Assembly (NCBI GenBank): GCA_030674155.1
Contig: CM060328.1
Location: 37,893,067-37,915,566, forward strand
From: Stramonita haemastoma
Taxonomy: Eukaryota; Mollusca; Gastropoda; Neogastropoda; Muricidae
Direction of reading: 5' to 3'
DNA: 22,500 bases
Shown: positions 11,345 through 20,144 of the stretch, in pieces
How positions within the stretch are numbered: the first letter of the stretch is position 1
How the letters are laid out: every line of letters starts with the position of its first letter
Notes under the pieces: generated by a model
Told to the model about the DNA's origin: nothing
Database searches by the model: none
Seen by the model: the letters and a program-made list of their open reading frames with translations, nothing else
Translations under genes and position numbers: made by a program

Positions 11345-11585
11345 GTTCAGTTGCTTTTTTTTTTGTTTTCGTATCTTCAGAGCGGTGGTGGTAGTAGCAG
11401 CAACGTCTGTAGGCTTTAATAGTCGGGAAGTTTGGAAGACTAAAGTGGTGGGATCTTTCTTTTTTTTCTAGATAGTTCAACATAACTGTTCTGCGACTGC
11501 AAATATAACCTTAACTGAAATTAGGTATCTGGGTTCGGGCAAAATTGAGAGTTGTGTGTATTTATATTTGTAAAACCACTTTAGT
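11345..11585. other. unit 1 middle, no coding exon seen
   Basis: Includes GGTGGTGGTAGTAGCAGCAA at 11385-11404, a possible counterpart of the TGG tract in unit 3 (15548-15584). No ORF is conserved between the two. Confidence 0.4.
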
Positions 11586-11587
11586 TC

Positions 11588-11953
11588 ACAGAGGGTTTCT
11601 CTGCGTGAAATTCGGTCTGCTCTCCCCTGGGAGAGCGCCTCGCCGCCAGAGTACCGTCACCTATTACTTTTTTTCTTTTTTCCTGTCTGCATGTGTATTT
11701 TTTCCCTCTCAGAGTCTTTCTTTTCCTTAGAATTTTGACAGCGACAACTCTTTTGTTCAGTTTTTAATGGGTTCTTTTACGTACACTGAATAGCTTTTGC
11801 ACACGGAACCTCGGTTTATCGTTGTACCTGAAAGACTAGCACCCTGACCACCATTCACGTTCTATTGGATGGAGAAAAGTTTTAGGCACAAACGGGGATC
11901 GAATACGGACTTTTAGCTTACTAACCAGGTGCGTTTTTCTAGACCACAGATCC
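11588..11953 (-). mobile_element. tRNA-derived SINE, minus strand, degenerate, near full length
   Basis: Read on the minus strand it starts with a tRNA-like head. TGGTCTAGAAAAACGC resembles an A box, and TTCGATCCCC is a clear B-box sequence. It then contains GTGAATGGTGGTCAGGGTGC, CGATAAACCGAGGTTCCGTG and GTACGTAAAAGAACCCA, a T/A-rich stretch, and a terminal portion with GGGAGAGCAGACC and GAATTTCACGCAG. This layout and wording match a SINE I recall as widespread in molluscs; this is from memory and I give no family name. It is ~365 bp, non-coding and mobilised in trans by a LINE. No clear target-site duplication survives, which fits an old insertion. Confidence 0.75.
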
Positions 11954-11954
11954 T

Positions 11955-12245
11955 TTCTGTTAGCGGTAGAGAAATATTTGTTTTAAAAAAAAATTAACTA
12001 GAAATCGTTCACTTATAACCATCCTACTGAAAGCTTTTAGTCATATACATAGCACAGAAATAAAGATGTTGCTGTCAAGTGAAACAGCCGTAGAGGCATG
12101 CCAGAATCTGTCAGTCGATAGACTTGATGCCTCTCTCTGCTGCAGAGTGGCGAGCTGTGGTCAATGCCTTCATGCTCTGCTTTGTGTTCTTAGCCTGCTG
12201 ACACTCCTGCTGCTTTCGTTTTGTGTACACGGTCTTGATACACGA
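11955..12245 (+). repeat. unit 1 downstream block (conserved words)
   Basis: Carries CTGTTAGCGG at 11957-11966, then CAGTCGATAGA at 12112, GGTCAATG at 12159-12166 and TGCTGACA at 12196. Spacing is 48 and 36 bp. The same words recur in units 2 and 3. A 75-codon frame from ATG 12066 contains a hydrophobic segment, but its reading frame is not kept in the other copies, so coding is not supported. Confidence 0.55.
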
Positions 12246-12590
12246 ATACGAAATCTTTACTCTCCCAAAAAGGGCGGCGAGAAATTTACGTGAGCTACAA
12301 GCAAGTATAATTAAAACAGTTTCAATATGTAAATAAAATAAACTAAAAAATATCACAGACACAGACAGCCATTTTCCAGACCTTAAAAATTTAATCCGCA
12401 TAATCATGAACACGTTCATACTGATAAGTCCTGTAACAGACAGACTTATGTTCTTGGAGAGCTGGGTATCTCTTTTAACAATTGTCATTTATGCATTAGA
12501 ATCAAAGTAAATCTTTAATGTGTGCATACATCGTGGAATGGGTCTGAAAAGCACATGATTGCTTATTCATTATCCTTGCTCTAAAAGAAT
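12246..12590. other. AT-rich unique DNA, no gene seen
   Basis: A minus-strand 125-codon frame spans 12111-12488, but its frame is not conserved in the paralogous blocks and it shows no domain. Confidence 0.5.
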
Positions 12591-12712
12591 AAATAGACAA
12601 AATAAAAAAATAAACAAATAGATGAATAGAATAAAATTTAACAAACAGATAAATAAATAGATGCATAGATATATAAACGCATAAATAAAAACATAAATAA
12701 ATGTTCTAAAGT
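12590..12712. repeat. A-rich (AAATA/GATA) low-complexity tract
   Basis: Imperfect AAATA, AAACA and AGATA units, AT-rich on one strand. Confidence 0.8.
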
Positions 12713-12959
12713 TGCGTTATTGTTGCGAGAGATGAAGTATGTCAGGTAAGCCAATTTACTGACAAAATCAATATATAGAATAATCACACGTGAAGCAAAA
12801 TTTTAATTTTCTAGAATTGCTAACATCCAGGCAAGCGCTCCACTGCCGTCAATCTTATAATCTTAACATGACCTAAAATCTCGAAGAGAAACTATGTTGA
12901 AACTATGCTGCCTAAGAGTGGAAAGACTGGTATTATTTGAACGAGCAAAACATTTCGAG

Positions 12960-13450
12960 AAATAGACTGTTTTTAAGAAAAAAGAAAAGGTACAGAATAG
13001 ACTGTGTTTCAGGAAAAAAAAAGAGTACAAAAAGAACGAGGAGGATGGAAGGAAACAGACAGAGCTAAAAAAGAAAGGAAGAAGGAGAACAAACAGAGAG
13101 AATAACAAGATGAGAAGGTAAAGGGGAAGCGACAGGAAAAGAAAAAAGAGGAGGAGGAGGGGGCAATGTTAAAGTGGAGGAGGAGGAAGAGGGAAGAAGG
13201 CGCAGGAGGAGAAAAAAGAAGAAGAAGAAGAAGAAGAAGAAGAAGAAGAAGAAGAAGAAGAAGAAGAAGAAGAAGAAGAAGAGAAGAAGAAGAAGAAGAA
13301 GAAGAAGAAGAAGAAGAAGAAGAACACAACAACAACAACAACAACAACAAGAAACCAAAAAAAAAGAGAAGAAAGAGAAGAAAAAGAAGCAGCAGCAACA
13401 GCAGATGAAGAAACAGATTAGCACACTGCAAAAAAAAAGAAGCAAAAAGC
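12960..13450. repeat. long polypurine tract with (GAA)n core and (CAA)n edge
   Basis: About 490 bp that is overwhelmingly A/G on the plus strand. The core (about 13217-13324) is roughly 36 GAA units with one GAGAAG interruption near 13281, followed by CAA units (13326-13351). Frames read poly-Lys/Arg/Glu or poly-Leu/Ser/Phe in every phase. GAA/TTC arrays of this length can form intramolecular triplexes. Confidence 0.95.
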
Positions 13451-13745
13451 CTAATCGAATCAGATGTTGGTAGGCATAGGCTATATATATATTTAGCACA
13501 ACGTCAATAAAAATGGACAACTACAAGCAAAACGACATTACGGAAACCAGCAAAACGCATCTTAAACTTGGCAGATATGTGCTGTTTGGCTTATGGCAAG
13601 AGGATGTTTATCGAAACACTCTTGATACATCATCTTGAATGTCAGCGCACGTGGATGGAGCAGAACCAAGAAATTCCAGCAACTGCTCTCTGGTGTGCTG
13701 TGTTTTATTTGCCGCCATTTCTGCCTCTTTGATAATGGCCAGAGC
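13451..13745. other. unique DNA, no gene seen
   Basis: Contains a TATATATAT tract at 13482-13490 and a 70-codon minus-strand frame (13562-13774) with no recognisable domain. Confidence 0.45.
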
Positions 13746-13749
13746 ATGC

Positions 13750-13870
13750 TAAAATGCAAACAGACCTTCAACATGCAATTTTAAGGATGGCATGAACGCA
13801 TTCACATGTTGCAGTAATGTCATTGGCATTCATTTCGGCTAGGGAATTGGTAGGTAGGTGCTAAGTTGTA
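13750..13870 (+). repeat. unit 2 upstream block, degenerate (TATA lost)
   Basis: AACGCATTCACATGTTGC at 13795-13812 aligns with AACGTTTTCACAAATTGC of units 1 and 3, followed by CATTCATTTC, GGCTA and GTGCTAAG at 13858. No ATAAAAG is present. The match is partial and by eye, but order and spacing fit (63 bp to GTGCT versus 74 in unit 1). Confidence 0.35.
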
Positions 13871-14059
13871 CAGCGACTAAAGAGCCTGTTTTGTTTAGTT
13901 GTTTCTTTCTTCCCTTGTCTTTTTTTTCTTAGTTTCTTTTCTTAGTTTCTTATAGTTTTATCTTTCTCCTTTCCTTACTTTCATGTTGTCTGTCTTCCTC
14001 TCTTTCCTTCTTTTGTTTTCTTTGTTTCTTCTCCTTTTATTCAAAATAAAATCCTAAAA

Positions 14060-14425
14060 CAGATGGACAGTGACTCTTTGAACTACACTTGACCTTGAAT
14101 TGAAGAAGAAGGTGTCTGACTTCATATCGATGTCAGGGGTTGTCTTAATCTTTCCTTGTTAGTGGCACAAGGAATCATTAAAATCAAAAAGGCGTCCTTC
14201 TCACGTGGCTCTGGCAAAGAGATCGTTTTTTTTTTAATACAACAGAGAAGAAAGGACGATGCTGTCAGTTCAAACAGGCGGCTAATGGGCAGGGTCTACC
14301 AGTCGATAGACCAGAATCCCTGCTGGAGGCTGATGATCTCTGGTCAATGTTTTAATGGCTTGTTTTTTCCCCCTCTAGTCTGCTTGCTGACACTGGGGTG
14401 TATTTTGATGGGGGTTTTGGTGTCT
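14060..14425 (+). repeat. unit 2 downstream block (conserved words)
   Basis: Has TGTCTTAATC...CCTTGTTAGTGGC (about 14133-14165), GATGCTGTCAGTTCAAACAGG, CAGTCGATAGA at 14300, GGTCAATG at 14342 and TGCTGACA at 14385. The upstream part matches unit 3 (15674-15735) better than unit 1, where the SINE lies. A 95-codon frame across it starts without ATG and is not frame-conserved. Confidence 0.6.
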
Positions 14426-15185
14426 ATGGTACTGTATGCCTAAATGGCCTGGTCAGTTTAGTATGTAAAGTTCTGCCGCTGAATTATTTTTGAAATTTTC
14501 TCTCAGGAATATTACAAGACCTTCAAGGTATTAACATTTATTACTTCTGAAATATCTTTTTTTCAATCTCTTGATATTACCATACATTAAATCACATCAT
14601 TTGAGACATAGTGTTATAATGCAACAAAACTTTGACGATTTCTAGCATGTGGGTATGCTAAAAACTGTATTTTGGTGGGGTAAAAAATCAGAACAGCATG
14701 TGGGTACTGTATATTTGAAAGCAACAGATACATTGATGCTGTATGAAGCCAAAGTCTTGCATCTGACACTTTCTTATAACACAAAATAAATGTATGCTCC
14801 GGCTTCTTTGCATAAAATGAAATGCAGACTTCCTAATCCGGTGTGTAAACATCACAACTATGTCAAAACACGGTAATTACTTATCATCATCTTCCTTTTC
14901 ATCCTGTTTCTCCTCATGATATAAAAACCAGCACCTCCCCCCACCCCAAAAGAAAGAAAAAACCTAGTTATCATGCTTGTCCTTAGAAGCCAGCACTGAC
15001 ACACTTCTAAGAAACCTCGTTAACTCAGAAGGAACAAACTTTACATTAAAAAATCCGCAAGTAGCTTTTTAAAACATAATGTAGCAGTGCCATATCTATA
15101 TTCAGTAGTCATTCGTAGCCAGACAAGCCCCCCTAAAAAGTCCACACAGCAGCAGTGTATGCAGATGGAACGAAATAAAAAACGC
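14426..15185. other. unique AT-rich DNA between units 2 and 3
   Basis: No ORF, no strong microsatellite. The short phrase AGCATGTGGGTA occurs at 14644 and again at 14695, a minor local duplication. A C-rich run lies near 14936-14945. Confidence 0.5.
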
Positions 15186-15189
15186 TCCA

Positions 15190-15500
15190 GAGCCGCTTTC
15201 CCGGCAAGATCAGTTGTCTATTCCAAACCATTCCTCCCATCTTTCACAACAGCCTGAACAGGCTGAAAAAGCCTTGAGGACAAGACGTCCAATTTGCATC
15301 CCTTGGAACATAACAAACGTTTTCACAAATTGCTACAACTTTGACTCATTTCCCACTGGCCAAATTTCGTTAAGGGACCTGGTATAAAAGTGCTAGGCGA
15401 GGTAACAGCTTTACATTTCTCTGGCCTGTGGAGAGAGAAAAAAACAGCATCAAGACACTCTCTTCCTCCCTGTACTCCCTCTTTTTCAGTCTGTCCACAC
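15190..15500 (+). promoter_or_regulatory. unit 3 upstream block with TATAAAAG box
   Basis: AACGTTTTCACAAATTGC at 15316-15333 and TATAAAAGTGCT at 15383-15394. About 83 bp around these match unit 1 at roughly 80-85% by eye, far above the flanks, which suggests constraint or a recent common source. The predicted start is about 30 bp downstream (15411-15420). The leader is rich in CTCCCT. A 70-82 codon frame downstream starts at a non-ATG codon and crosses a TGG repeat, so it is not called a gene. Confidence 0.55.
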
Positions 15501-15547
15501 CACTCACTCTGCTTGCCGTCAAAACAGCAGGGCAAGGAGTGTACAAG

Positions 15548-15590
15548 TGGTGGTGGTGGTGGTGGTGGTGGTGTGGTGGTGACAAGGGGA
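15548..15590. repeat. (TGG)n trinucleotide tract
   Basis: About 12 TGG units with one GTG slip, inside unit 3 between the TATA box and the downstream block. Confidence 0.92.
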
Positions 15591-15673
15591 TTACCAGGAT
15601 AGGGGGACTGGGGGTTTTCCGCAGAGTTCAGAAATTCTGTTCAATGACTGCGTGGGCTTGCTTCGACCAGGAA

Positions 15674-16000
15674 TAAAGAGGAACGTCTGGCTCAGTGGAT
15701 TTAGGATTTGTCTAATTCGGTCTTGTTAGTGGCGTGACAATATTGACGTGGTAAGGTCTTCCCCCTTAACTAATCTAAACTGGGAAACTAGCCTTGTTTC
15801 TATACGGGACAAAGGATGCAAAACGAAAAGAAATGACAATGATGTCAATGTGAGCAGCAGCATCAGAGACAGGCCAGAGTTCAGCAGTCGATGGAAAAAA
15901 AAAACCCTTGCTAAAGTGAACAGATCTGCAGTCAATGCTGTTAGGGTCTGGTTTTTGTCCTGGGGTTGCTGACATCCTGACAGGTTTTGTTTTGCGGGGC
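15674..16000 (+). repeat. unit 3 downstream block (conserved words)
   Basis: TTGTCTAATTC...TCTTGTTAGTGGC (about 15707-15733), GAGCAGCAGCATCAGAGACA, CAGTCGATGG at 15885, GTCAATG at 15931 and TGCTGACA at 15967, with spacings of 46 and 36 bp. The phrase TTGTTAG after a pyrimidine-rich stretch could be a 3' splice site in all three units, but no matching donor or open exon is evident. A minus-strand 109-codon frame (15726-16055) begins with ATG but has no counterpart in the other units. Confidence 0.6.
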
Positions 16001-16555
16001 TGGATGGATGTGTAGCTCTGTCAGCTGGATCAATTGTGCTGTTACAGTCATGCACTTGTTCACATTCAAGGAAGTTTCAGACGATTCAGAGATTTGGGAA
16101 ACTGACAATGAACTTTACTTTGACAAAGATTCGTAGGACAAGCGGTTGTTTCCTTTTCGAGAATTATTTTTCTATGTTCTGTCTATTCTTAAACACGTAG
16201 GATAAATCAACAATGTGCTAAATGTATACAACAAACTATTTGCATTGACAACCAGTGGGCCTGACTTTTGTCTGATCTCTTTAGAGAATGTTGAGGTAGT
16301 GCACTGACTGGTTAGGCAGTGTATCTGAGACAAGTTGTGTTTGCTGAAACATACTCTTCTCCTAGTTGCCGGGTGCATGCTGGGTATTTCCGTGTCCGTA
16401 AACCGCAGGGGCACAGCTAACATTCCATTCTTCAAACAGTAAATGATTTTTAAACGCGTGTGCAAGATTTACGTACGTTTTCATACGGGACTTAGGTTAA
16501 TCGTATTACCAAAAGGATTTCAGCGAATGAAGTCAGCACGTAGAGTGTTATTTCT
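16001..16555. other. unique DNA downstream of unit 3, no gene seen
   Basis: No clear ORF beyond chance size (97 codons minus strand at 16172-16465, no domain). No RNA gene recognised. Confidence 0.5.
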
Positions 16556-16639
16556 CTCAAACTGGCACCTCAGCAGAAATATGAAATGTAGCTATCTTGT
16601 GTCTTTTCATTATGATTCGTATCAATATGCCTGTCAGTA

Positions 16640-16697
16640 TTGCGATTGCCCTTCAGGGATGATTAAAGTGTTTTTCACTTGACTTGACATGACTTGA
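16640..16697 (+). mobile_element. 3' tail of a LINE/SINE-type retroelement (plus strand)
   Basis: CTTCAGGGATGATTAAAGTG is followed by TTTTCACTTGACTTGACATG-type repeats (CTTGA units at 16677-16697). The pattern of a short conserved end, an AATAAA-like word and then a tandem CTTGA tail is a known style of retroelement tail in invertebrates. The upstream body is not recognisable, so this is a 5'-truncated fragment. Confidence 0.6.
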
Positions 16698-16704
16698 AAT
16701 TTAT

Positions 16705-16766
16705 ACCAGCGCCCCCATTCACTGTCGGCTCACGAGTCTATCGCTTTAACTGCTAGGCTTACGCAA
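16705..16766 (-). mobile_element. tRNA-like SINE head remnant (minus strand)
   Basis: On the minus strand, GTAAGCCTAGCAGTTAAAGC followed by GATAGACTCGTGAGCC resembles the D-arm/A-box and anticodon region of a tRNA-derived head. The B-box region is decayed. It abuts the retroelement tail at 16640-16697, so one element may have inserted into the other. Confidence 0.45.
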
Positions 16767-16769
16767 CTT

Positions 16770-17945
16770 CCTATTGAATGTACAAATATTTTTACAAGAA
16801 ATTGATGGAGTGTCTTTTCAAGTGTTTATCACGTATATCAGAGCCAGTGTAAACATCCACTTGTGTTCTGTGACGTACACGTGACCAGTTCTACAACTCC
16901 TTCAACTGCTGCAATGTATTCTGTGACACACTCACACATCGTTTTCCAGGCTATATTGATTCCTGCAGAAACATTCTATATCATACAATTTTATGACCTT
17001 ACGCATCAGACTTTCTGAAAATAAACTTTCACAGAGCGCTTTTGGCTGTGTGAGTCTAGTGAGAACAACTAGCTATGAAGGGTTCAGTTTTGTGTCCAGT
17101 TAGCTTATTATACCACTCGCACCTTCTCACCCCCCCCCTACCCTCGTACCCCTCAGGAATCTTAGATTAGAAAAAAAGGGGTTCAGCTGTTTGGATTGTT
17201 TTTGAAATTGGTCCAGTGAAACGGTCATGCCATAGCTGTGTGTGTAAAACACTTAATCTAAGATTTATTTCTGTTAGATCTGATTCTTTTGTCTGTCTTA
17301 TTGACATTATAAAATAACATTTACAACAGATGGAATGCAAATATAAATGTTGACAGGTTTACTAAGATCTTTAATACAAAAATTGGTACATATAAAAATG
17401 TGTTTTCAAACATAGTCGGATATCGTTTGTGCTATACTCAGCACATACGTTATTTTCATACTGTTTAAATTTTGAGATAGGGGTGAAGAAACAAACTGTA
17501 TCTCTTACATGCAAAAAATCTAGAAATGTCAATGTAATATTTCAATTTCTTTTTTGTAGACGAACAAAAAAGTCCGACTTATCAACTACAAAAACATAGA
17601 GAACTAATCTGTAGCCCACGAACCATAAAGAAAGATGTATAGTTTGACCTTTGTTTTGCGACACCGTGTTCGTAGTTCTGATAGGTTTATAATCGGGCAC
17701 AGACGCTTTATCATTCTCTCAATGGACTACGACAAATAATGATTTATAAGTTTGTTGTTGTACACCTATTAGTTCAACGAATATGTATGTTTACCCCTTT
17801 TCCTTTACTCCTTGGCTACAGCTCCGAGGTTTACAGAAATATTGTAACATTTTGTGTGTGCAACCATTTGCCCACCATTAAGGTAGCCGCACACTTACTT
17901 GAAAATATCTTTATTCTGAAGCTGTGACATAAACATAGCGTTGAT
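16770..17945. other. unique AT-rich DNA, no gene seen
   Basis: About 1.2 kb with no long repeats. A C8 run lies near 17131. No coding or RNA gene signal found. Confidence 0.55.
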
Positions 17946-17969
17946 TCTGACACAAACAGACATGGAGAC

Positions 17970-18060
17970 TGAGAAAGAACACACATACACACACACACAC
18001 AGACCCAGACACACAGAGACACAGGCACAGACACAGACACACAGACACAGACACAGACAC

Positions 18061-18091
<31 letters not shown>

Positions 18092-18109
18092 CACACACAC
18101 ACACATACA

Positions 18110-18198
<89 letters not shown>
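17970..18198. repeat. CA / CAGA compound microsatellite
   Basis: CACAGA units, then CAGA (GACA) units (18062-18090), then almost uninterrupted CA from about 18091 to 18198. Confidence 0.96.
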
Positions 18199-18199
<1 letters not shown>

Positions 18200-18234
18200 G
18201 ATGAAACTATAAACCCAGTTCCTGTTTGTAAATG

Positions 18235-18330
18235 AATCCTCTTAGGCACACATTGAAACCAATTTTGTGTTTTGAAAGAGTAGACAACTGTGCACCTTTT
18301 GAATGGCAAAATTTATAAAACTGCATATAC
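18235..18330 (-). repeat. dispersed module, copy 4 (minus strand)
   Basis: On the minus strand, CCAGTGTATATGCAGTTTTA, CTACTCTTTCAAAACA and GGTTTCAATGTGTG parallel the blocks at 3425-3497 and 5515-5600. It again sits beside a CA tract. The similarity is about 65-70% by eye. Confidence 0.4.
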
Positions 18331-18825
18331 ACTGGGTGGCTGTAAAAAGAATATAGTGTTTAATCATTATTTTTGAAATGATATAAAAAATAAAATCAAA
18401 TATAAAAATTACACATAAATGTAAAAGCTACATATAGATTATAATACATGGCCACAAAAGAAGACTGATTGTACCAAGGGCTGGCTGTGAGACAGAGAGA
18501 CAGACGTGAAACAAGGACAGACAACCAGGTAAGGACAGAGACGAAGGACATGCTATACAAGCAGAGATACTGATGACTTATTCATATCGACCAGAGTCGT
18601 GAGCATCATATTTTTATGACAGACACTGATCAGAATAATGTTGTGGTCAGCAATCACATACACACACTCACACGTGCGTGTGTGCGTACACGGACACGCA
18701 CACGTGCGCACAGAGTCAGAGAATCCACGAGCACGCTTTTCCTTCACACCGTTGATATATGTATTTTTTAAATTCCATCATAAGGATAATGGCATAAGCA
18801 CTCGAATCCTTTTTCTACATCCAGT
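18331..18825. other. AT-rich unique DNA with minor repeats
   Basis: Contains AT-rich sequence (18360-18450), scattered GACAGA words (18488-18540) and an imperfect GC-rich palindromic CACGTGCG segment (18671-18711). No gene seen. Confidence 0.5.
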
Positions 18826-18826
18826 C

Positions 18827-18837
18827 CCTGTGTATAT
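18827..18837. repeat. SINE target-site duplication, left copy
   Basis: CCTGTGTATAT, identical to 19127-19137 on the other side of the SINE. Confidence 0.85.
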
Positions 18838-19126
18838 ATCCGCCGCTGTAGTCTAGTGGTTAGGGCGTTGGACTCGTAATCTAAAGGTTGCGGGTTCGAT
18901 CCCAGCTTTCGGCTATGGCGTTGTGCCCTTGGGAAAGGCACTTTACGGCTATTTTCTAACCCCACCCAGGTGTAAAAGGGGTAGCAACCTTGTGTTGGGG
19001 TTAACCCTGCGATAGACTGGCGTCCTATCCAGGGGGGAGTCTATGACTCTCAGTCGCTTAACGCCACAGAAACCGGGATAAGCACCGGCCTGATGAGCCT
19101 TAGGCTCGGGATACACTTTAACTTAA
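18838..19126 (+). mobile_element. tRNA-derived SINE (tRNA-Thr-like head), complete
   Basis: The head (about 18842-18914) folds as a tRNA. Acceptor GCCGCTG pairs imperfectly with TTTCGGC. The A-box region is TAGTGGTTAGGGCG. The anticodon stem TTGGA/TCTAA encloses loop CTCGTAA, anticodon CGT, as in tRNA-Thr. The B box is GGTTCGATCCC. It continues with a central part (GCGTTGTGCCCTTGGGAAAG, GCACTTTAC, GGTGTAAAAGGGG) and a 3' part (GCGATAGACTGGCGTCCTAT, AAACCGGGATAAGCACCGG) ending in ACTTTAACTTAA. I recall very similar central and 3' parts in mollusc SINEs. It is flanked by a perfect 11-bp duplication, so the insertion is intact. RNA polymerase III would transcribe it from the internal A and B boxes. 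It is non-coding and not a functional tRNA. Confidence 0.92.
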
Positions 19127-19137
19127 CCTGTGTATAT
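19127..19137. repeat. SINE target-site duplication, right copy
   Basis: CCTGTGTATAT, matching 18827-18837. The pre-insertion site continues GCAGTTTTGTCCATTTTG, which resembles part of the dispersed module at 18300-18330 (minus strand). Confidence 0.85.
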
Positions 19138-19560
19138 GCAGTTTTGTCCATTTTGTCATCTGTTTCCACAGGCCCAAAGGAAAAAGGGAAGATAATGCCG
19201 GAAGGGAAAATTGAGAAATGACGGGAAGGAGAGGGTAAACGTTTAGCTGTCTTTTACAGAAAAATAAAGTCAATCAAGATTATTGCCTATTTAGCGCTTC
19301 TTTATTTTAGCCTTTTCATACGAAGCCCTGAACACTGACTGACCAGGGGAAACATGTCAAAAGGACAACAATATGTAACAATCCTACGCTCAGGCCCATG
19401 AAGTTTGGCTGAATGGTGATTTTTTCATAATTTACTTGATCAATTTGTTTAGACTGTCATAAAAATATGGAGAAAAAGGATGCGGATAATGCTCAGCACA
19501 TGGAAAGCAGGTACCTGGGAATTTGTTCATCTTACTTTATGGGCATAGACTGCTAGTTTG
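19138..19560. other. unique DNA, no gene seen
   Basis: Purine-rich around 19170-19240 (GGAAAAAGGGAAGA-like). Otherwise unremarkable. Confidence 0.5.
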
Positions 19561-19569
19561 AAATCTATG

Positions 19570-20060
19570 TCAGGGGTATGTCTGGTGATGATTGAGTGTC
19601 CTCTTGCCATGAGCTTGATGGCTCCTCGACAGGACTACTATCAAAATGGCCGGTGCTGATCCTGTAAGTGTCTGTTTTAGAACATCTTGCGCACACGTTA
19701 AAGAAACCCATTCACCATTTAGGAAGAGCAGGCCATTGTGTGCTGGTGGGAGTGGATGGTCACAAAATAAATAACCAGCATGCACACAGGTGTAGTGTTT
19801 AGACACCATCCTGAGGAAAAATCTGGGAATTGGAGTTCCCAGGGGGGTTAGAGCTGTATATGGCAACGTTCCGGTGGCTCCAGCGACGGTACTGGAACCA
19901 TGCGTACAGGCGATTGCCTTTCTAATGGACCATTCCAGCTACGTGGAGAGGGGGCTCTGCTGCATGGGTAACAGCTTGCCCTCCATATTTACTTACCCAG
20001 ACTTTGCGCTCTGTAGCCTAGAGTTCAACTCCATAGTCTTCCGAGACTGACGGATGCCGA
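19570..20060. other. GC-balanced non-repetitive block of unknown nature
   Basis: Composition is closer to 50% GC than its surroundings. A minus-strand frame of 98 codons runs 19570-19866 and lacks simple repeats, but it has no signal peptide or domain I recognise and no visible splice context. The block could be a fragment of an old transposable element or an exon remnant. A GATC/GACGGATGCC-type word near 20051 feels repeat-like, but I cannot place it. Confidence 0.3.
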
Positions 20061-20144
20061 CATTCTGTTTTAGTCAAGAGTCTCCGTGATGATTGGTTTT
20101 GATCTAGAGTTGGTGAGGTCAAAACCTTGACTGAATTTAATTGG

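Noticed and set aside
12066..12293. Small secreted or membrane peptide gene (75 codons with a hydrophobic stretch) in unit 1, e.g. a venom-type precursor
   Set aside because: The reading frame is shifted in unit 2 and broken by stops in unit 3, with no conserved cysteine pattern or signal-peptide start across copies.
13009..13520. Poly-Lys/Arg/Glu and poly-Leu/Ser/Phe ORFs that look like charged low-complexity proteins
   Set aside because: All frames of the (GAA)n polypurine tract are open, and no unique flanking domain exists.
14300..14395. C/D-box snoRNA (TGATGA at 14331 and CTGA in TGCTGACA)
   Set aside because: The TGATGA word is absent from the two paralogous blocks, and no terminal stem flanks the boxes.
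15428..15676. 82-codon ORF with poly-Trp downstream of the TATA box in unit 3
   Set aside because: It starts at GTG rather than ATG, the Trp run is a TGG microsatellite, and there is no counterpart frame in unit 1.
18842..18914. Functional tRNA-Thr gene
   Set aside because: The head is continuous with a SINE body, the acceptor and T stems contain mismatches, and an 11-bp target duplication encloses the whole ~290 bp.
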